Positions 1 to 9,756 of a stretch of 54,994 bases of DNA are shown here, in pieces. Below the pieces are notes generated by a model. That model did no database searches and had not been told where the DNA came from. It was given only the letters and a program-made list of their open reading frames with translations. The position numbers and the translations under genes are program-made. Positions within the stretch are counted from its first letter, which is position 1, and each line of letters begins with the position of its first letter. The stretch comes from Anaerolineae bacterium (GTDB taxonomy: Bacteria > Chloroflexota > Anaerolineae > Aggregatilineales > Aggregatilineaceae), in the NCBI GenBank assembly GCA_023382715.1, contig JAHDWP010000022.1, positions 1-54,994 of the forward strand, written 5' to 3'.

Positions 1-52
1 GATCCCTCTCTTATGAATGGCCCGAAAAGTGTCCAGTTTTTCAACCGCAGGA

Positions 53-102
53 CACAGGATTTCCCCTCGCCCCGGTGAGGGAGAGGGGTGCAGGGGTGAG
101 GG
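53..102. repeat. GC-rich dispersed spacer repeat, inverted relative to 54819-54870
   Basis: This is a roughly 46-50 bp stretch rich in GGGGTGAGGG and GGAGAGGGG. Read on the other strand it nearly matches 54819-54870, with the shared core CCCCTGCACCCCTCTCCC. Similar CCCCTCACCCC blocks occur in most long spacers of this window. It has no coding signal. Positions 1-52 show nothing recognisable. Confidence 0.7.
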
Positions 103-108
103 GGCAAG

Positions 109-143
109 ACACAAAGAAAACGGCCAGCGCATTCGTCTGGCCG
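109..143 (-). terminator. Rho-independent terminator downstream of tRNA-Ser
   Basis: Read on the minus strand, a 7-bp perfect stem (CGGCCAG / CTGGCCG, 121-127 with 137-143) is followed by TTTTCTTTG. It lies about 60 bp beyond the 3' end of the tRNA, so it probably ends the tadA-tRNA transcript. A second inverted repeat (CCGGCGAAC near 152-160 with GTTCGCCGG near 185-193) lies in the trailer between the tRNA and this stem. Confidence 0.65.
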
Positions 144-204
144 CGGTAAACATGACCGGCGAACCGGCCTCTGACCGGCTTAGCGTTCGCCGGGAAAATC
201 CTGC

Positions 205-295
205 TGGCGGAGGGGGTGGGATTCGAACCCACGGTGGCGCGAAGCACCACAACGGTTTTCGAGACCGCCCCATTCAACCACTCTGGCACCCCTCC
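205..295 (-). tRNA. tRNA-Ser (anticodon CGA)
   Basis: This is a class II tRNA with a long variable arm, read on the minus strand. The acceptor stem pairs GGAGGGG with CCCCTCC, with discriminator G and an encoded CCA end. The anticodon stem GCGGT/ACCGT encloses the loop CTCGAAA, giving anticodon CGA, which reads the Ser codon UCG. The T-arm GTTCGAATCC is intact. The gene lies 23 bp after the stop codon of tadA on the same strand and may be co-transcribed with it. Confidence 0.95.
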
Positions 296-318
296 ATTTT
301 GGGCGAGCTATACAGTTG

Positions 319-780
319 TCACTTCTGACCCTGGGCGCGCAGCCCGGCGAAAAACTCGCGGATCAGCGCGGCAGCTTCGCCGGCCAGCACGCCCCCCGCC
401 ACCTCGACCCGGTGATTGAGCTGCGGGTGGTTCAGCAGGTCCAGCACGCTGCCGCTCGCCCCGGCTTTCGGGTCGGGCGCGGCGTAGACTAGGCGTGGCA
501 GCCGGGCTAAAATCATCGCCCCGGCGCACATGGCGCACGGCTCGAGCGTGCAGTACAGCGTCACGTCTTCGAGCCGCCATTGGCCCAGGACGGCGGACGC
601 GGCGCGGATGACCAGCAGCTCGGCGTGCGCGGTCGCGTCGCCATCGGCTTCGCGCCGGTTGTGCGCCCGCGCGATCACGTCCCCGCCGCGCACAGCAATC
701 GCCCCGATGGGCACGTCCTCGTGGGCCAGGGCGAGGCGCGCTTCGTCGAGCGCCAGGCGCATCCAGGTGCTATCGTCCAT
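319..780 (-). CDS. tadA: tRNA-specific adenosine deaminase TadA
   Basis: A 153-residue zinc-dependent deaminase that converts adenosine-34 of tRNA-Arg(ACG) to inosine in the cytoplasm. The fold's metal and catalytic motifs are present: HAE with the zinc-binding His and catalytic Glu (about residue 53), and PCAMC with the two zinc-binding Cys (about residues 81-85). The length matches the family. The start at 780 gives the usual short N-terminus leading into DEARLALAHEDVPIGA. It is followed on the same strand by tRNA-Ser. Guanine deaminase and CDD relatives share the motif set, but the PCAMCAGAMI block is typical of TadA. Confidence 0.93.
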   Translation of the reverse strand: MDDSTWMRLALDEARLALAHEDVPIGAIAVRGGDVIARAHNRREADGDATAHAELLVIRAASAVLGQWRLEDVTLYCTLEPCAMCAGAMILARLPRLVYAAPDPKAGASGSVLDLLNHPQLNHRVEVAGGVLAGEAAALIREFFAGLRAQGQK

Positions 781-883
781 CGCGGGCGCATTATAACACG
801 GGGTCGGGGGGAGCGGAAGTCCGAGTTGGTCAGAGTCATCCGCCGGCGCGGGCGCAAAGCGCCCACCCTGATGCAGAAACCAG

Positions 884-892
884 TGTTATAAT
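884..892 (+). promoter_or_regulatory. Extended -10 promoter for mscL
   Basis: TGTTATAAT at 884-892 is a consensus extended -10 (TGn plus TATAAT), 68 bp before the mscL start codon. No good -35 is visible at the expected distance, which fits an extended -10 promoter. A TTGACT follows at 907-912 but lacks a convincing partner. Confidence 0.5.
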
Positions 893-959
893 AGGGATTG
901 TAGTAATTGACTGAGATAAGGCTATTGCCCTTATCACCATCTACGGGGGAAAGAGCATC

Positions 960-1415
960 ATGAAGAAGTTCCTTGAAGAGTTCAAGCAATTCGCCATGCG
1001 CGGCAATGTGGTCGATCTGGCTGTGGGTATCATCATCGGTGTGGCCTTTGGCAACATCGTCAACTCGCTGGTCAATGACATCATCATGCCGCCGATCGGG
1101 TACCTCCTCAACGACATTGACTTCTCCGACCTGTTCATCAACCTGTCGGGCGGCGACTACAGCTCGCTGGCGGCGGCCAAAGATGCGGGTGCGGCGACGA
1201 TCAACTACGGCCTGTTCATCAACGCTGTGATCAACTTCATCATCGTCGCCCTGGCGGTCTTCCTTCTGGTCAAGCAGATGAACCGCTTCCTCAAGGAAAA
1301 GCCCGCCCCGCCCGCCGACCCCACGACCAAGGAATGCCCGTTCTGCCACACCGAGATCCCCATCCCGGCTGTGCGCTGCCCGCACTGCACGTCTCACCTG
1401 GAGGAGTCTAAGTAA
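960..1415 (+). CDS. mscL: Large-conductance mechanosensitive channel MscL with C-terminal zinc ribbon
   Basis: A 151-residue inner-membrane channel that opens under membrane tension to release solutes during hypo-osmotic shock. The N-terminus ([22 protein letters not shown]) and the TM1 pore helix with [10 protein letters not shown] are diagnostic. The periplasmic loop spans about residues 45-80, and TM2 ([17 protein letters not shown]) is near residues 85-103. The usual cytoplasmic helix is replaced or followed by a rubredoxin-like knuckle with CPFC (about 125-128) and CPHC (about 139-142), presumably binding zinc. It is monocistronic, with an extended -10 promoter upstream and a strong terminator downstream. 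Confidence 0.93.
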   Translation: MKKFLEEFKQFAMRGNVVDLAVGIIIGVAFGNIVNSLVNDIIMPPIGYLLNDIDFSDLFINLSGGDYSSLAAAKDAGAATINYGLFINAVINFIIVALAVFLLVKQMNRFLKEKPAPPADPTTKECPFCHTEIPIPAVRCPHCTSHLEESK

Positions 1416-1442
1416 GTCCGCCCGAACGAGCATTGTCTGTGC

Positions 1443-1468
1443 AGGGGCGTCATGAGACGCCCCTTTTT
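1443..1468 (+). terminator. Rho-independent terminator of mscL
   Basis: A 9-bp perfect stem (AGGGGCGTC / GACGCCCCT, loop ATGA) is followed by TTTT, 28 bp after the mscL stop. The spacer from 1469 to 1774 holds only GC-rich dispersed-repeat sequence and no supported gene. Confidence 0.85.
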
Positions 1469-1774
1469 GCGCGCCGTCACGGCTCAGGAATCGCTCGGCG
1501 CGCGGGGAGGCGGGTGGTAGCGTATCGAATTCGGTTGAAATGGAGCGGAGACTGGCTGCCGTGTGCCCTCCATCCCCCGGCCCAAGCCCCTTCCCCGCCA
1601 GGAGGGTGGGGCCTGATGGATGCGCTTCTCTCCCTTCTAATTTCTATGGGGGGCCAGGGCGAGCGCACGAGTTCTCAGGCGGCCCCTGAACCGCCGAGGC
1701 GCAGAGAAAAGCAAAGAGTCTTGTGGTGATTCTCGCGTCTTCCGCGCCCTGGTGGTGATAGTCTGTGCCCCTGC

Positions 1775-2497
1775 CTAAACCTGCCCCGCCGCGCGCAGCG
1801 CGTCTTCGAGCGCGAGCGCGCCCGTGTAGAGCGCCTGGCCGATGACCACGCCCGCCACCGCGCCCGTCGCCCGCAGACGGCGCACATCGTCCAGCGACGC
1901 CACCCCGCCCGACGCGATCACCGCCAGGCCGGTCGCCCGCGCCAGCGCCGCCGTCCCTTCGACGTTTACGCCGCTCAGATCGCCATCGCGCGACACGTCG
2001 GTGTAGAGCGCGTGCAGCACGCCCATCTGCGCCAGGCGCGCGCCCAGCTCTGCCGGTGTCCACGCGCTGGCCTGCTGCCAGCCGTGCGTCGCCACGCGCC
2101 CGCCGCGCGCGTCGAGGGCCACCGTCACCGCCGGCGCACCGAAGCGGGCCACGGCCTCGCGCGCGATCTCCGGCTGCTGCACGGCGAGCGTGCCCAGCAC
2201 GACGCGCGCCGCCCCCGCGTCCAGGGCGCGTGCCGCGTCATCGAGCGAGCGCAGCCCGCCGCCGAACTGCACCGCCAGCCCCACCCCGGCGACAGCCCGC
2301 AGCGCGTCGAGGGCCAGCGTCGCTTCGCCGAGCGCCCCGTCCAGGTTGACCACGTGCAGCCAGGCCGCGCCCGCCGCGCGCCAGCGCTCGGCCACGGCTA
2401 CCGGATCGTCGCTGTGCACGGTCTCCTGGGCGGGATCGCCGTACCTGAGGCGCACCACGCGCCCGCGCCGCAGGTCAATGGCCGGATAGACGATCAT
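1775..2497 (-). CDS. hisA: HisA, phosphoribosyl-formimino-AICAR ribotide isomerase
   Basis: A 240-residue (beta/alpha)8 enzyme of histidine biosynthesis that isomerises ProFAR to PRFAR. The start at 2497 gives the family N-terminus MIVYPAIDLRRGRVVRL with catalytic Asp8. The second catalytic Asp lies in YTDVSRDG (about residue 129), and the phosphate-binding glycines in GGLRS and ASGGV are present. The frame stays open far upstream, but that extension overlaps hisH and is not used. HisH ends 2 bp before this start, so translation is probably coupled. TrpF-like PriA bifunctionality cannot be excluded by eye. Confidence 0.93.
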   Translation of the reverse strand: MIVYPAIDLRRGRVVRLRYGDPAQETVHSDDPVAVAERWRAAGAAWLHVVNLDGALGEATLALDALRAVAGVGLAVQFGGGLRSLDDAARALDAGAARVVLGTLAVQQPEIAREAVARFGAPAVTVALDARGGRVATHGWQQASAWTPAELGARLAQMGVLHALYTDVSRDGDLSGVNVEGTAALARATGLAVIASGGVASLDDVRRLRATGAVAGVVIGQALYTGALALEDALRAAGQV

Positions 2498-2499
2498 GC

Positions 2500-3098
2500 T
2501 CACAGCTCCACGAAGTTGCGCAGGATGCGCAGGCCCACCGCCTGGCTCTTTTCCGGGTGTGGCTGGATGCCGAACAGGTTGCCGCGCGCCACCACCGCAG
2601 CGAACTCCAGCCCGTAATCGGTCGTCGCCAGCACGTCGCCCGTCTCGCCCGCGTCCACGTAGTACGAGTGCACGAAGTAGGCGCAGGCTCCGTCCTCGAT
2701 GCCCACCAGCAAGGGATGCGCACGCCGGATGTGAAGCTGGTTCCAGCCGATGTGCGGCACCTTCGGCCCGGCGGGGGGAAAGCGCGTCACGCGGCCCGGC
2801 AGCAGGCCCAGCCCGCGATGCCAGCCCATCTCGTCGCTGGACTCGAAGAGGTACTGCATCCCCAGGCAAATGCCGATCAGCGGCACGCCCGCCGCCGCTG
2901 CTGCTTTCAGCGGCCCCTCGAAGCCCGCTGCACGCAGGGCATTCATCCCCGCGCCGAAAGCGCCAACGCCGGGCAGCACGATCTTATCCGCGCCGGCTAA
3001 CCCATCCGGCGTGGACAGGGTGACCACGCTCGCACCCAGGTGGATCAGGGCATTGCGCACGCTGCGCAGGTTGCCCGCCCCGTAGTCAATGAGGGCGA

Positions 3099-3102
<4 letters not shown>
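2500..3102 (-). CDS. hisH: HisH, glutamine amidotransferase subunit of IGP synthase
   Basis: A 200-residue class I glutamine amidotransferase that supplies ammonia to HisF for imidazole glycerol phosphate synthesis. It starts MIALIDYGAGNLRSV. The nucleophile Cys is in GICLGMQYLFE (about residue 79), and the His-Glu pair is in GIQPHPEKSQ near the C-terminus. Its ATG overlaps the stop of the upstream lyase fusion (ATGA), and it runs 2 bp into hisA, so the three form one operon. HisF is not in the window. Confidence 0.94.
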
Positions 3103-5006
<1,904 letters not shown>

Positions 5007-5275
5007 CAGTCCTCCCGGTTCGGCACTGCCGGACCATCGTCCGCGCAAAGTGTGGAGCGGCGTGGAGCCGCAACCATAGGGTACCGCAAAATACCCCAGA
5101 TGGGGATATCTGCCTGGGCGGGCCTCCAGAGCGCGTTATGCGCGCTCGCACCCCCATCCCCGGCCCTTTTCTGCGCAAACACGGCCCGCCCTTCCCCGGC
5201 ATCCCCTACACGTCTCCCTCACCCTGCCCGACATCAGGCGAGTCGCGGGCAATTCTTATGCGCGTTCTTCGCAAA

Positions 5276-5486
5276 GGGTGCGTGCAAAACCTGTCAGGGT
5301 GGCGCGCTGTGCTGCTGCGCTCTGGTTGATCTCACTCTCGTTCGGCTTGCCCCTTCTCCGTAAATGGAGTGGGGAAGTAAGTGCAGGGCCAAGTCCCCTC
5401 TCCGCGTGTGGAGAGGGGACTTAGGGGTGAGGCAGATCCGCCAGTCGGGCTTCTCAAACGATCGCTGACAACCGTTCCACGCGCCC
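5276..5486. repeat. Spacer element with GGGTGCGTGCAAA inverted ends (family A, copy 5)
   Basis: This element begins GGGTGCGTGCAAAACCTGTC and ends CTGACAACCGTTCCACGCGCCC, an imperfect terminal inverted repeat of about 22 bp. Inside are GC-rich arms (CCCCTCTCCG / GAGAGGGG) that can fold. There is no coding potential. Together with GC-rich repeat debris at 5140-5260 it fills the 614-bp spacer between the lyase fusion and the FHA gene. Confidence 0.65.
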
Positions 5487-5620
5487 TCGTCGTGCTGGTA
5501 AGTCGCAGAAAACGCAAAAGTGATTCATAATCAGCAGTCAGCCGTGCCGGCACGGTTCGTCAACTGCCAGCGAGCGGCGCTCCGGCGTCCGGCTCGCTCT
5601 GTGAAGCGGAACAGCGACTT

Positions 5621-6100
5621 ATGCAGACTTGTCCCCACTGTGGTTGGGAGAACTTCGAAGGGATCATTTATTGCGACCGCTGCGGGGTGGCGCTCGTCCG
5701 GTTGCCGCTCGCCACGCGCATGCTGGCCAGCTCGCCAGATGTGCAGGTGCGCGCCGATACGTTGGGGCCGGATGGCGTCATCATTTTGCAGGTGGGCGAG
5801 TCCGATCCTCCAATCATGGTCCAGATTCGGGGCGAGATCATCCTGGGCCGCATCAGCCAGGCGTCGGAAGAAGCGACCTACCTCAACCTGGCCCCCTTCG
5901 GCGCAGACGAGGCCGGAGTATCGCGCCGTCACGCGCGGCTGCTGCGCGACGGGCGCGCGGTTTACCTGATGGACCTCAACAGCACCAACGGCACGCGCGT
6001 CAACGGAGAATCGCTGGCGGCGGGCGTGGAAAAGCGTCTGCGCGATGGCGACGAACTCCTGCTGGGACGCCTGAAGATCTTCGTCTATCTCAAGCAGTAG
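5621..6100 (+). CDS. Zinc-ribbon FHA-domain protein
   Basis: A 159-residue cytoplasmic protein. Residues 1-25 form a zinc ribbon (CPHC and CDRC). Residues about 65-155 are a forkhead-associated phosphothreonine-binding domain, with the conserved GR (ILGRIS), SRRHARL and LNSTNGTRVNG motifs. It likely docks phosphorylated partners of Ser/Thr kinases such as the one at 43399-45030, although that link is inference. The stop lies 6 bp before the next lipoprotein gene, and a TPR membrane protein follows, suggesting a three-gene operon. The start ATG has only a weak purine-rich upstream sequence. Confidence 0.85.
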   Translation: MQTCPHCGWENFEGIIYCDRCGVALVRLPLATRMLASSPDVQVRADTLGPDGVIILQVGESDPPIMVQIRGEIILGRISQASEEATYLNLAPFGADEAGVSRRHARLLRDGRAVYLMDLNSTNGTRVNGESLAAGVEKRLRDGDELLLGRLKIFVYLKQ

Positions 6101-6106
6101 GGGCAC

Positions 6107-7345
6107 ATGAATCCGCTTCGACGAGCGCTAGGGGGGCTGGCGGCGCTGCTGGCGCTGACCCTCGCTGCGTGCGGCGGCAGCGTGCGCAGCAATGACCCGG
6201 TCTTCATGGTCGCTTCGCCCGTGCCGCCGGACGCGGGTTTCGTCACCTACCGGCACACTTCCGGCGCGTTCTCGCTGCGCATCCCGCCGGACTGGATCGC
6301 CGGAGAACTGCCCGACCCAGAGGGCGTGCGCGTGCAGTTCACCGCCCTGGAGGGCGTGGCGGCGGTCACGCGGCTGAGCGTGTACGTGGTCAACGTCGGC
6401 GCGCCGATGACACCCGAAGCCTTCGCCCAGGCCGCCAACGCTTACCAGCCCCCCGCCGACCTGGTCGCCTATGGCTGGCAGGAGCTTGAGCGCAGCGATC
6501 AGCGCGACGGCAGCCGCCGCCTGGTCGGGGTGCGCACCTACCCGACGCTTGGCCCGCGCTCGCTCAACATCTTCCTGCAGGGAGCCGGCTCCTTCTTCTC
6601 CGCGCTCGAAGTAGACGTGACGGGCGCTGATCCGGTGGCGCTCGACACGCTGACAGCCATCGTCAACACCTTCCGCGTGGAACCAGCCGCCGAACTTATG
6701 GCCGGGACAGTGCAGCAGGCGGCGTCGGGCGTGACCTCGTTCACTGGCGTGATCGGCTTCAACGGCTACCTGGCCTGGACAGACGTTGACGGCGTCTTCC
6801 ACCTGACGGGCGAAGCTGTCAACACGACGCCGGACACCCTGGAAGCGGTGCGACTGTCCGGCGTGCTCTACGACGCGCAGGATCGCCGCCTCGCCGAGCA
6901 GTCGGACATCCTGTCCCTGGACGTGCTGGGGCCGGGCCAGGGCGCACCCTTCGATCTGCGCTTCGAGGGCGGGCGTCCGCCCAGCGCCGTGCGCTACGAG
7001 CTGAACGTGGCCGGGCGTGCGGCAGACTACGCGCTGAACACCTTCTACGGGCCGGAGAACTTCGCCATCGCCAACGACCGCGCCGACTACAACGCCCAGG
7101 GTCGCCTGGTGGTGCGCGGCGAGCTGGCCAACATCGGGCCACACAGCGCGCAGAGCGTCAAGGTGATCGTCGCCATCTGGGACGACCAGGGGCACGTCGC
7201 CGCCGCCGAGACCGTTTTCGTCGCCAAACCGCAGCTTGTCCCCCAAGAAGCGGTTGCTTTCGAGGTGCCTTTCTACGCGCTGGGCGGCCCGGCGGTCACC
7301 TATACGCTGACGGTGGTGGGCACTGTGGCGAGCGCGGCGTCATGA
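6107..7345 (+). CDS. Predicted lipoprotein with C-terminal FxLYD-like domains
   Basis: A 412-residue protein with a lipoprotein signal (basic MNPLRR, hydrophobic core, lipobox LAAC at about residues 19-22), so it is probably anchored outside the membrane. Residues about 45-190 resemble a PsbP/DUF-type domain often found in Chloroflexota lipoproteins (SLRIPPDWIAGELPDPEGVRVQF). The last roughly 180 residues contain two beta-sandwich segments of the kind that compare bulk and modified side chains (LTGEAVNTTPDTLEAVRLSGVLYDAQ and LVVRGELANIGPHSAQSVKVIV), similar to FxLYD domains. No catalytic motif is visible. It probably belongs to the FHA-TPR operon. Confidence 0.75.
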   Translation: MNPLRRALGGLAALLALTLAACGGSVRSNDPVFMVASPVPPDAGFVTYRHTSGAFSLRIPPDWIAGELPDPEGVRVQFTALEGVAAVTRLSVYVVNVGAPMTPEAFAQAANAYQPPADLVAYGWQELERSDQRDGSRRLVGVRTYPTLGPRSLNIFLQGAGSFFSALEVDVTGADPVALDTLTAIVNTFRVEPAAELMAGTVQQAASGVTSFTGVIGFNGYLAWTDVDGVFHLTGEAVNTTPDTLEAVRLSGVLYDAQDRRLAEQSDILSLDVLGPGQGAPFDLRFEGGRPPSAVRYELNVAGRAADYALNTFYGPENFAIANDRADYNAQGRLVVRGELANIGPHSAQSVKVIVAIWDDQGHVAAAETVFVAKPQLVPQEAVAFEVPFYALGGPAVTYTLTVVGTVASAAS

Positions 7346-7387
7346 CGGCGCGGCTGGCGTCCGACTCCCCCTGCCCTGGACAGGCTG

Positions 7388-8401
7388 ATGACTGAGCGCA
7401 GACCCCCGTGGAAAACCATCGGCCCGCTGGAGGCCGTCGGGCTGATCGCCTTTGGGATCGCGCTGGCGCTGATTGTGGCCGGCGGTCTGGATCCCATCGC
7501 GCTGATCATCCTGCTGGTGCTGACTTATTTCGCCTACATGGCGCGCGGTGTGCTGCGCCAGGCGCGGCGCTTCCGCCCGGTGGAGCCGCCGCGCACCTGG
7601 GCGATCACTGCCCTGGCCAACCTGCTGCTCATGGCTCTGGGCATCGGCGCGTTCGGCTGGTACCTGGCCGGGGGCGGGGCGCTGGCCTGGGTGCCGTTCC
7701 TGCTGTTCATGGCTGGGATGATGGCCCTGCGCTGGTGGCGGCGCGGCGTTGTCCGGCAGTTGTACGCCTGGCGCGGGCCGGCGCTGACCCTGTTGCAGCG
7801 CGGTGAGTACCGCCAGGTGGTGCGCAACCTGGAAGGCGAAGCGACCGCCGGGCGCGGCCATCCCGACAAGCTGGCGGTCGTCGCCCTGGCCCTGATCGAG
7901 CTGAACAAATGGGAGCACGCCGACCGGCTGCTGGCCCAGGCGCGGCAGCTTGCGCCGGAGTACGCCTCGGTCAACGGGGCGCTTGGCTCGCTGCGCCGCC
8001 ACCAGGCGCGCTATGCCGAAGCTGTGATCGCGCTGCAAGCGGCGCTCGCCTTTGAGGAAGACCCCAACTCGCGCTACTACCTGGGGCTGTGCCAGTTCCT
8101 GGGCGGCGACCGGTTGGGCGCGTGGGAGACGCTGCAGGGCGTGATAGACGACCCGCTGCTCTTCCGCCAGGGGCAGACCTTCGGCGCGTACATCCTGGGC
8201 CAGGTCGCAGAAGGAGACGGCGACGCAGAGGCTGCGCGGGCCTGGTATGCGCGCATGGCCGAGGTTGCCCCGAAGGTCATCCCGGCGCTGGAAGAAGAAG
8301 CGCGTCGCCACAAGCAGACGCCCTATGGTGAGACGCTCAAGGACCATGTGCGGACCATGCAGCGGATCATCGCCCGCCGCCCGCTCGAAGAACGCCCATG
8401 A
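7388..8401 (+). CDS. Membrane-anchored TPR protein
   Basis: A 337-residue protein with about four N-terminal membrane segments (residues about 17-35, 38-52, 70-90 and 95-113). A cytoplasmic or extracytoplasmic part follows with three or more tetratricopeptide-like helical repeats (residues about 130-310, e.g. KLAVVALALIELNKWEHADRLL and YAEAVIALQAALAFEEDPNSRYYLGLCQFLGG). It is 42 bp downstream of the lipoprotein gene on the same strand. The function is unknown; TPR proteins usually scaffold complexes, and the FHA and lipoprotein neighbours suggest envelope signalling. Confidence 0.75.
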   Translation: MTERRPPWKTIGPLEAVGLIAFGIALALIVAGGLDPIALIILLVLTYFAYMARGVLRQARRFRPVEPPRTWAITALANLLLMALGIGAFGWYLAGGGALAWVPFLLFMAGMMALRWWRRGVVRQLYAWRGPALTLLQRGEYRQVVRNLEGEATAGRGHPDKLAVVALALIELNKWEHADRLLAQARQLAPEYASVNGALGSLRRHQARYAEAVIALQAALAFEEDPNSRYYLGLCQFLGGDRLGAWETLQGVIDDPLLFRQGQTFGAYILGQVAEGDGDAEAARAWYARMAEVAPKVIPALEEEARRHKQTPYGETLKDHVRTMQRIIARRPLEERP

Positions 8402-8519
8402 CAGCAGCGTTTCCGCCCAGATTGTTGTGAAATCGTTGAGATTGACGACCTTGCTCGCGTCACTTGTTCATGCTACGTGAATATTTTGTGAAATTGGCGT
8501 AAAACCGCCTCCCGGGGGA

Positions 8520-8548
8520 TTGTAACGCCAGGGGATGCATGATACTAT
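8520..8548 (+). promoter_or_regulatory. Candidate promoter of the Flp-like pilin gene
   Basis: TTGTAA (8520-8525) and TACTAT (8543-8548) are separated by 17 bp, each matching the sigma-70 boxes at four of six positions. They lie about 55 bp upstream of the start codon in a locally AT-richer spacer. Confidence 0.35.
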
Positions 8549-8603
8549 CAGGGCACTATCGGGTAGATCAAACCCAACTCATTCTATCTAAGGGAGGTCT
8601 CAT

Positions 8604-8750
8604 ATGTTGTACCAGCCGCGTGAAGAGGGTCAAGGTCTCGTTGAGTACGCGCTCATCCTGGTCCTGGTGGCCGTCGTCGTGATCATTATTCTGGCCCTGC
8701 TCGGCCCGGTGATCGGCAACGTCTTCTCGAACATCGTTTCAGCCCTGTAA
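8604..8750 (+). CDS. Flp/Fap-type pilin-like small protein
   Basis: A 48-residue protein with a short polar leader (MLYQPREEGQG), then LVEYALILVLVAVVVIIILALLG and a short tail ending in SNIVSAL. The G/E-x4-Y arrangement (GQGLVEYALI) before a hydrophobic helix is the hallmark of Flp pilins, which are cleaved by a TadV-type prepilin peptidase and assembled by Tad machinery. It has an excellent Shine-Dalgarno (AAGGGAGGTCT), its own candidate promoter and a strong terminator, suggesting high expression. No tad/cpa genes are in the window, so assembly genes must be elsewhere. Confidence 0.8.
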   Translation: MLYQPREEGQGLVEYALILVLVAVVVIIILALLGPVIGNVFSNIVSAL

Positions 8751-8770
8751 TCGTCCGCTCTTCTTGACCC

Positions 8771-8806
8771 GCGAAGCCCCGCGCCCTGCGGGGCTTCGCT
8801 GTTTCT
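8771..8806 (+). terminator. Rho-independent terminator of the pilin gene
   Basis: A 12-bp perfect stem (GCGAAGCCCCGC / GCGGGGCTTCGC, 8771-8782 with 8788-8799, loop GCCCT) is followed by TGTTTC, 20 bp after the pilin stop codon. Confidence 0.8.
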
Positions 8807-8900
8807 GGGCACCAGGTGTGGCGTCCGGCAAGCGTAGGAGACGAGCGCGGCATTTTGCGCTAAACTCTGTCCGGCGACGCGCTGGCAAGGAGAAATGCCC

Positions 8901-9665
8901 ATGCATGGTGTGGCGAGATTTGCGCCGCTGGCCCTGCTGCTAGCACTAACGGCGTGCAGCACGCTCACCGGCAGCGCCGAGATAGAGCAACTGGAGACGC
9001 GCAACGCCCAGCTTCAGAGCACCATCGAGGTGCTGGGCACACCGCTGGCGACCATCACCTCTCTGCAGGATGCGGCGACACAGGCCGTGCTGCTTGAGGC
9101 GCAGCTTGCCGCCGCCCAGAACGAGGCGCTCGCGGCCAGGGCCACGCTCACTGTGCTGGAACTGACCGGTGGGGGCGCTGTCGTCCCCACACCCCAGGCG
9201 CTGGCAGCACCGCCCGGCGATCAGCCGTCTATGCTGGCGACAAGCGCCCCCACGCCCAGCGGTACAGGCACGCGCTTTATGGACACGGTGACGGCCACCG
9301 GGCGCGACACACAGGACTGCCCGACAGGCGTGACCTCCGTCTTCGCCCCTGATACGCGCACGATCTACGTGATCACGCGGGTCAATGTCCTGCCCGCCGG
9401 CTCGACGCTCAGCGCGCGCTGGACGGCCAACGGCCAGTTGTTCTACGACGATACGCAATGCTGGGTCACTGACAGTGAATGGGTGGACATCTGCGCCTAT
9501 TGCTCCATCGTCCCCGAAGGCGCCGCGTTCGAGAGCGGTGAGTGGGCTGTGGAATTGCTGCTCGATGGGCAGTTGATGTCACAGGCGCAGTTTCGCGTCG
9601 GGGAGGCCGCCGCCGTCATGCCGGAGGGCGGAAGTGCTGTGACTCCCGGCACCACGACACAGTGA
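8901..9665 (+). CDS. Predicted lipoprotein with coiled coil
   Basis: A 254-residue protein with a lipoprotein signal (hydrophobic stretch then LTAC at about residues 16-19). A heptad-like coiled coil follows (IEQLETRNAQLQSTIEVL through AAAQNEALAARATL, about residues 28-85), then a Pro/Thr-rich linker. The C-terminal domain of about 130 residues (RFMDTVTATGRDTQDCPTG onward) has conserved-looking Cys and Trp residues and resembles the ligand-like domains of Chloroflexota secreted proteins. The start at 8901 is preferred over the ATG at 8895 because AAGGAG lies 8 nt before it. A terminator follows. The function is unknown. Confidence 0.75.
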   Translation: MHGVARFAPLALLLALTACSTLTGSAEIEQLETRNAQLQSTIEVLGTPLATITSLQDAATQAVLLEAQLAAAQNEALAARATLTVLELTGGGAVVPTPQALAAPPGDQPSMLATSAPTPSGTGTRFMDTVTATGRDTQDCPTGVTSVFAPDTRTIYVITRVNVLPAGSTLSARWTANGQLFYDDTQCWVTDSEWVDICAYCSIVPEGAAFESGEWAVELLLDGQLMSQAQFRVGEAAAVMPEGGSAVTPGTTTQ

Positions 9666-9695
9666 CGCTCTGCGGTTCCCTCGCCTGATGGCAAC

Positions 9696-9725
9696 GGGCG
9701 CGTCCGCTGGGCGCGCTCTTTGTTT
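9696..9725 (+). terminator. Rho-independent terminator of the lipoprotein gene
   Basis: An 8-bp stem with one G-U pair (GCGCGTCC / GGGCGCGC, 3-nt loop), extendable outward by two pairs, is followed by TCTTTGTTTG, about 30 bp after the stop at 9665. Confidence 0.65.
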
Positions 9726-9756
9726 GCGGGGAGTATCTGCCGGATAGGAGAGAAAA

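Noticed and set aside
1775-2869. Long hisA frame extended upstream to 364 codons
   Set aside because: The extension overlaps hisH in another frame and lacks conserved sequence; the family start is at 2497.
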